Made by a program: the position numbers and the translations under genes. Under the pieces are notes generated by a model, which saw nothing but the letters and a program-made list of their open reading frames with translations, did no database searches and was not told the DNA's origin. From Acidobacteriota bacterium (GTDB taxonomy: Bacteria > Acidobacteriota > Terriglobia > Bryobacterales > Bryobacteraceae), in assembly GCA_016178945.1 (NCBI GenBank), contig JACOSH010000422.1, positions 1 through 42,005 of the forward strand: 42,005 nt of DNA, read 5' to 3'. Below are positions 41,261-42,005 of this stretch, piece after piece. Positions within the stretch are counted from its first letter, which is position 1; each line of letters begins with the position of its first letter.

Positions 41261-41951
41261 GCTTTTTCCTGAGCCAGGCCGGGGGCAACGCCAGGTAGAG
41301 ACCCGTCAAGACGACGGCGACCCCCGCCACGGAGCTGATCACCAGGAGCGCCTTTGTGCCGGCGCCCGAGATCGCCGCGCGCAGCGGCTCGAAGGTGTGG
41401 AGTCCGCCCAGCCACGCGCGGAGCCGGCTGAGAGGGGTCGAGATGCTGTCGACCTTCCCGGTCCCGGCGGCAACGTACACGATGCGGTCGTCGCGCAGGG
41501 CGACCCGGTAGGCCGGCAGCGGTCCCCAGTAACCGCTCTCGCGCTCGGTGAGCAGCGCCGTCGAAGCGATTTGCGCGCCCTTCCCCGACGCGGCCAGCGC
41601 GTTCCGCTCGGCCTCATCGCGAGTGACTTCCAGGGAAGCTCCGCTCCCGGCGTTGACCGCCAGGGTCTGACCGTTGCGGAGGGTGAATTCGTAGATCACG
41701 TCCTGGCCGCGGGCCGCCGCCCTGATCTCGGAGATCCGGAGCGGTTTCGCCCGCCCGGCCTCCAGAACGGCTATCGCCTGAGGGATCGTCACACGTACTT
41801 GCCGGAAGTCCGGCGCCGGGTTGTCCGCGCTCTTGGCCGACGCCTCGGACGGGAGCACCATCGCGATCCCGCTGACCAGCCAGGCGACGAAAAACAGCGC
41901 GCAGGACACGGCAATCCACTTATGAATGCGAGCGAAACTGGCGCGTGTCAT
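41253..41951 (-). CDS. PepSY domain membrane protein
   Basis: 232 residues from ATG 41951; an upstream GTG (41972) would add seven. Two membrane segments bracket a periplasmic part: WIAVSCALFFVAWLVSGIAM near the N-terminus and LLVISSVAGVAVVLTGLYLA near the end, with a basic tail. The N-terminal FARIHKWIAV... pattern is that of PepSY-associated TM proteins, often tied to iron or siderophore reduction. The middle (VTIPQAIAVLEAGRAKPLRI, YEFTLRNGQTLAVNAGSG) looks like a PepSY domain. It is the first visible gene of the long minus-strand run and overlaps the sulfatase ATG by 8 bp. Function unknown; an association with membrane redox is only suggested by the family. Confidence 0.8.
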   Translation of the reverse strand: MTRASFARIHKWIAVSCALFFVAWLVSGIAMVLPSEASAKSADNPAPDFRQVRVTIPQAIAVLEAGRAKPLRISEIRAAARGQDVIYEFTLRNGQTLAVNAGSGASLEVTRDEAERNALAASGKGAQIASTALLTERESGYWGPLPAYRVALRDDRIVYVAAGTGKVDSISTPLSRLRAWLGGLHTFEPLRAAISGAGTKALLVISSVAGVAVVLTGLYLALPPAWLRKKHA

Positions 41952-42005
41952 CCTCTTTCCACTAGCGCACACCGGGATGACGCGAGCCGGGATAGTCCGG
42001 CGCGC

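Noticed and set aside
1-42005. CRISPR arrays, insertion sequences, integrases, toxin-antitoxin pairs or known defence systems
   Set aside because: No regular repeats, transposase motifs or defence-gene families were found when reading both strands; the lone Uma2 nuclease is not evidence of one.

Overview
This is about 42 kb of GC-rich bacterial chromosome, read here as Acidobacteriota, probably the Solibacter/Bryobacterales branch. The grounds are inference from gene content: a Ser/Thr kinase fused to a sulfatase-modifying-factor-like domain, tandem secreted carboxypeptidase-regulatory-like proteins, many Tat-type signal peptides, a class II ribonucleotide reductase, Uma2 and AlgE-like barrel proteins. 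No rRNA, convincing tRNA, CRISPR array, insertion sequence or phage gene is visible. Genes are packed tightly, with many 4-bp ATGA/GTGA stop-start overlaps, and no gene-free stretch exceeds about 250 bp.

Layout. 1-2602 (minus): kinase cut by the window edge, and a Uma2 nuclease. 2673-8262 (plus): a sigma70-type promoter and a very clear cyclic-di-AMP (ydaO/yuaA) riboswitch lead into a KimA-like transporter, a methyltransferase and priA. 8303-12036 (plus): an (alpha/alpha)-barrel protein and a three-domain glycosyltransferase. 12094-15064 (plus): nrdJ behind a probable pair of NrdR boxes. 15103-19388 (minus): a 58-residue small protein with its own promoter and Shine-Dalgarno, two translationally coupled carboxypeptidase-regulatory-like proteins, and a Tat-exported aldo/keto reductase. 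19478-28061 (plus): an apionate-lactonase-like protein, a TPR-region protein, an MFS transporter and two more glycosyltransferases related to the one at 9400; the first of these is broken by one in-frame TAA. 27958-31372 (minus): rdgB, rph, a 44-residue membrane protein and a glucose-6-phosphate isomerase-like gene. 31393-33156 (plus): a lipoprotein and an outer-membrane barrel. 33153-41951 (minus): one long run of PepSY protein, sulfatase, rimO, yacG (55 residues), pgpA, TIG/NHL propeller, cinA, PaaK-like ligase and GT4 glycosyltransferase.

The most unusual signals are: (i) three paralogous glycosyltransferases sharing an N-terminal domain I do not recognise and a GT4 domain but differing in the state of a middle GT2 domain, one carrying an in-frame stop inside the shared N-terminal domain; (ii) the c-di-AMP riboswitch with a possible translation-controlling hairpin just before the GTG start of the transporter; (iii) a repeated arrangement in which a -10-like hexamer lies 5-9 nt before a start codon with no Shine-Dalgarno, suggesting leaderless or near-leaderless mRNAs; (iv) three short genes (58, 44 and 55 residues).
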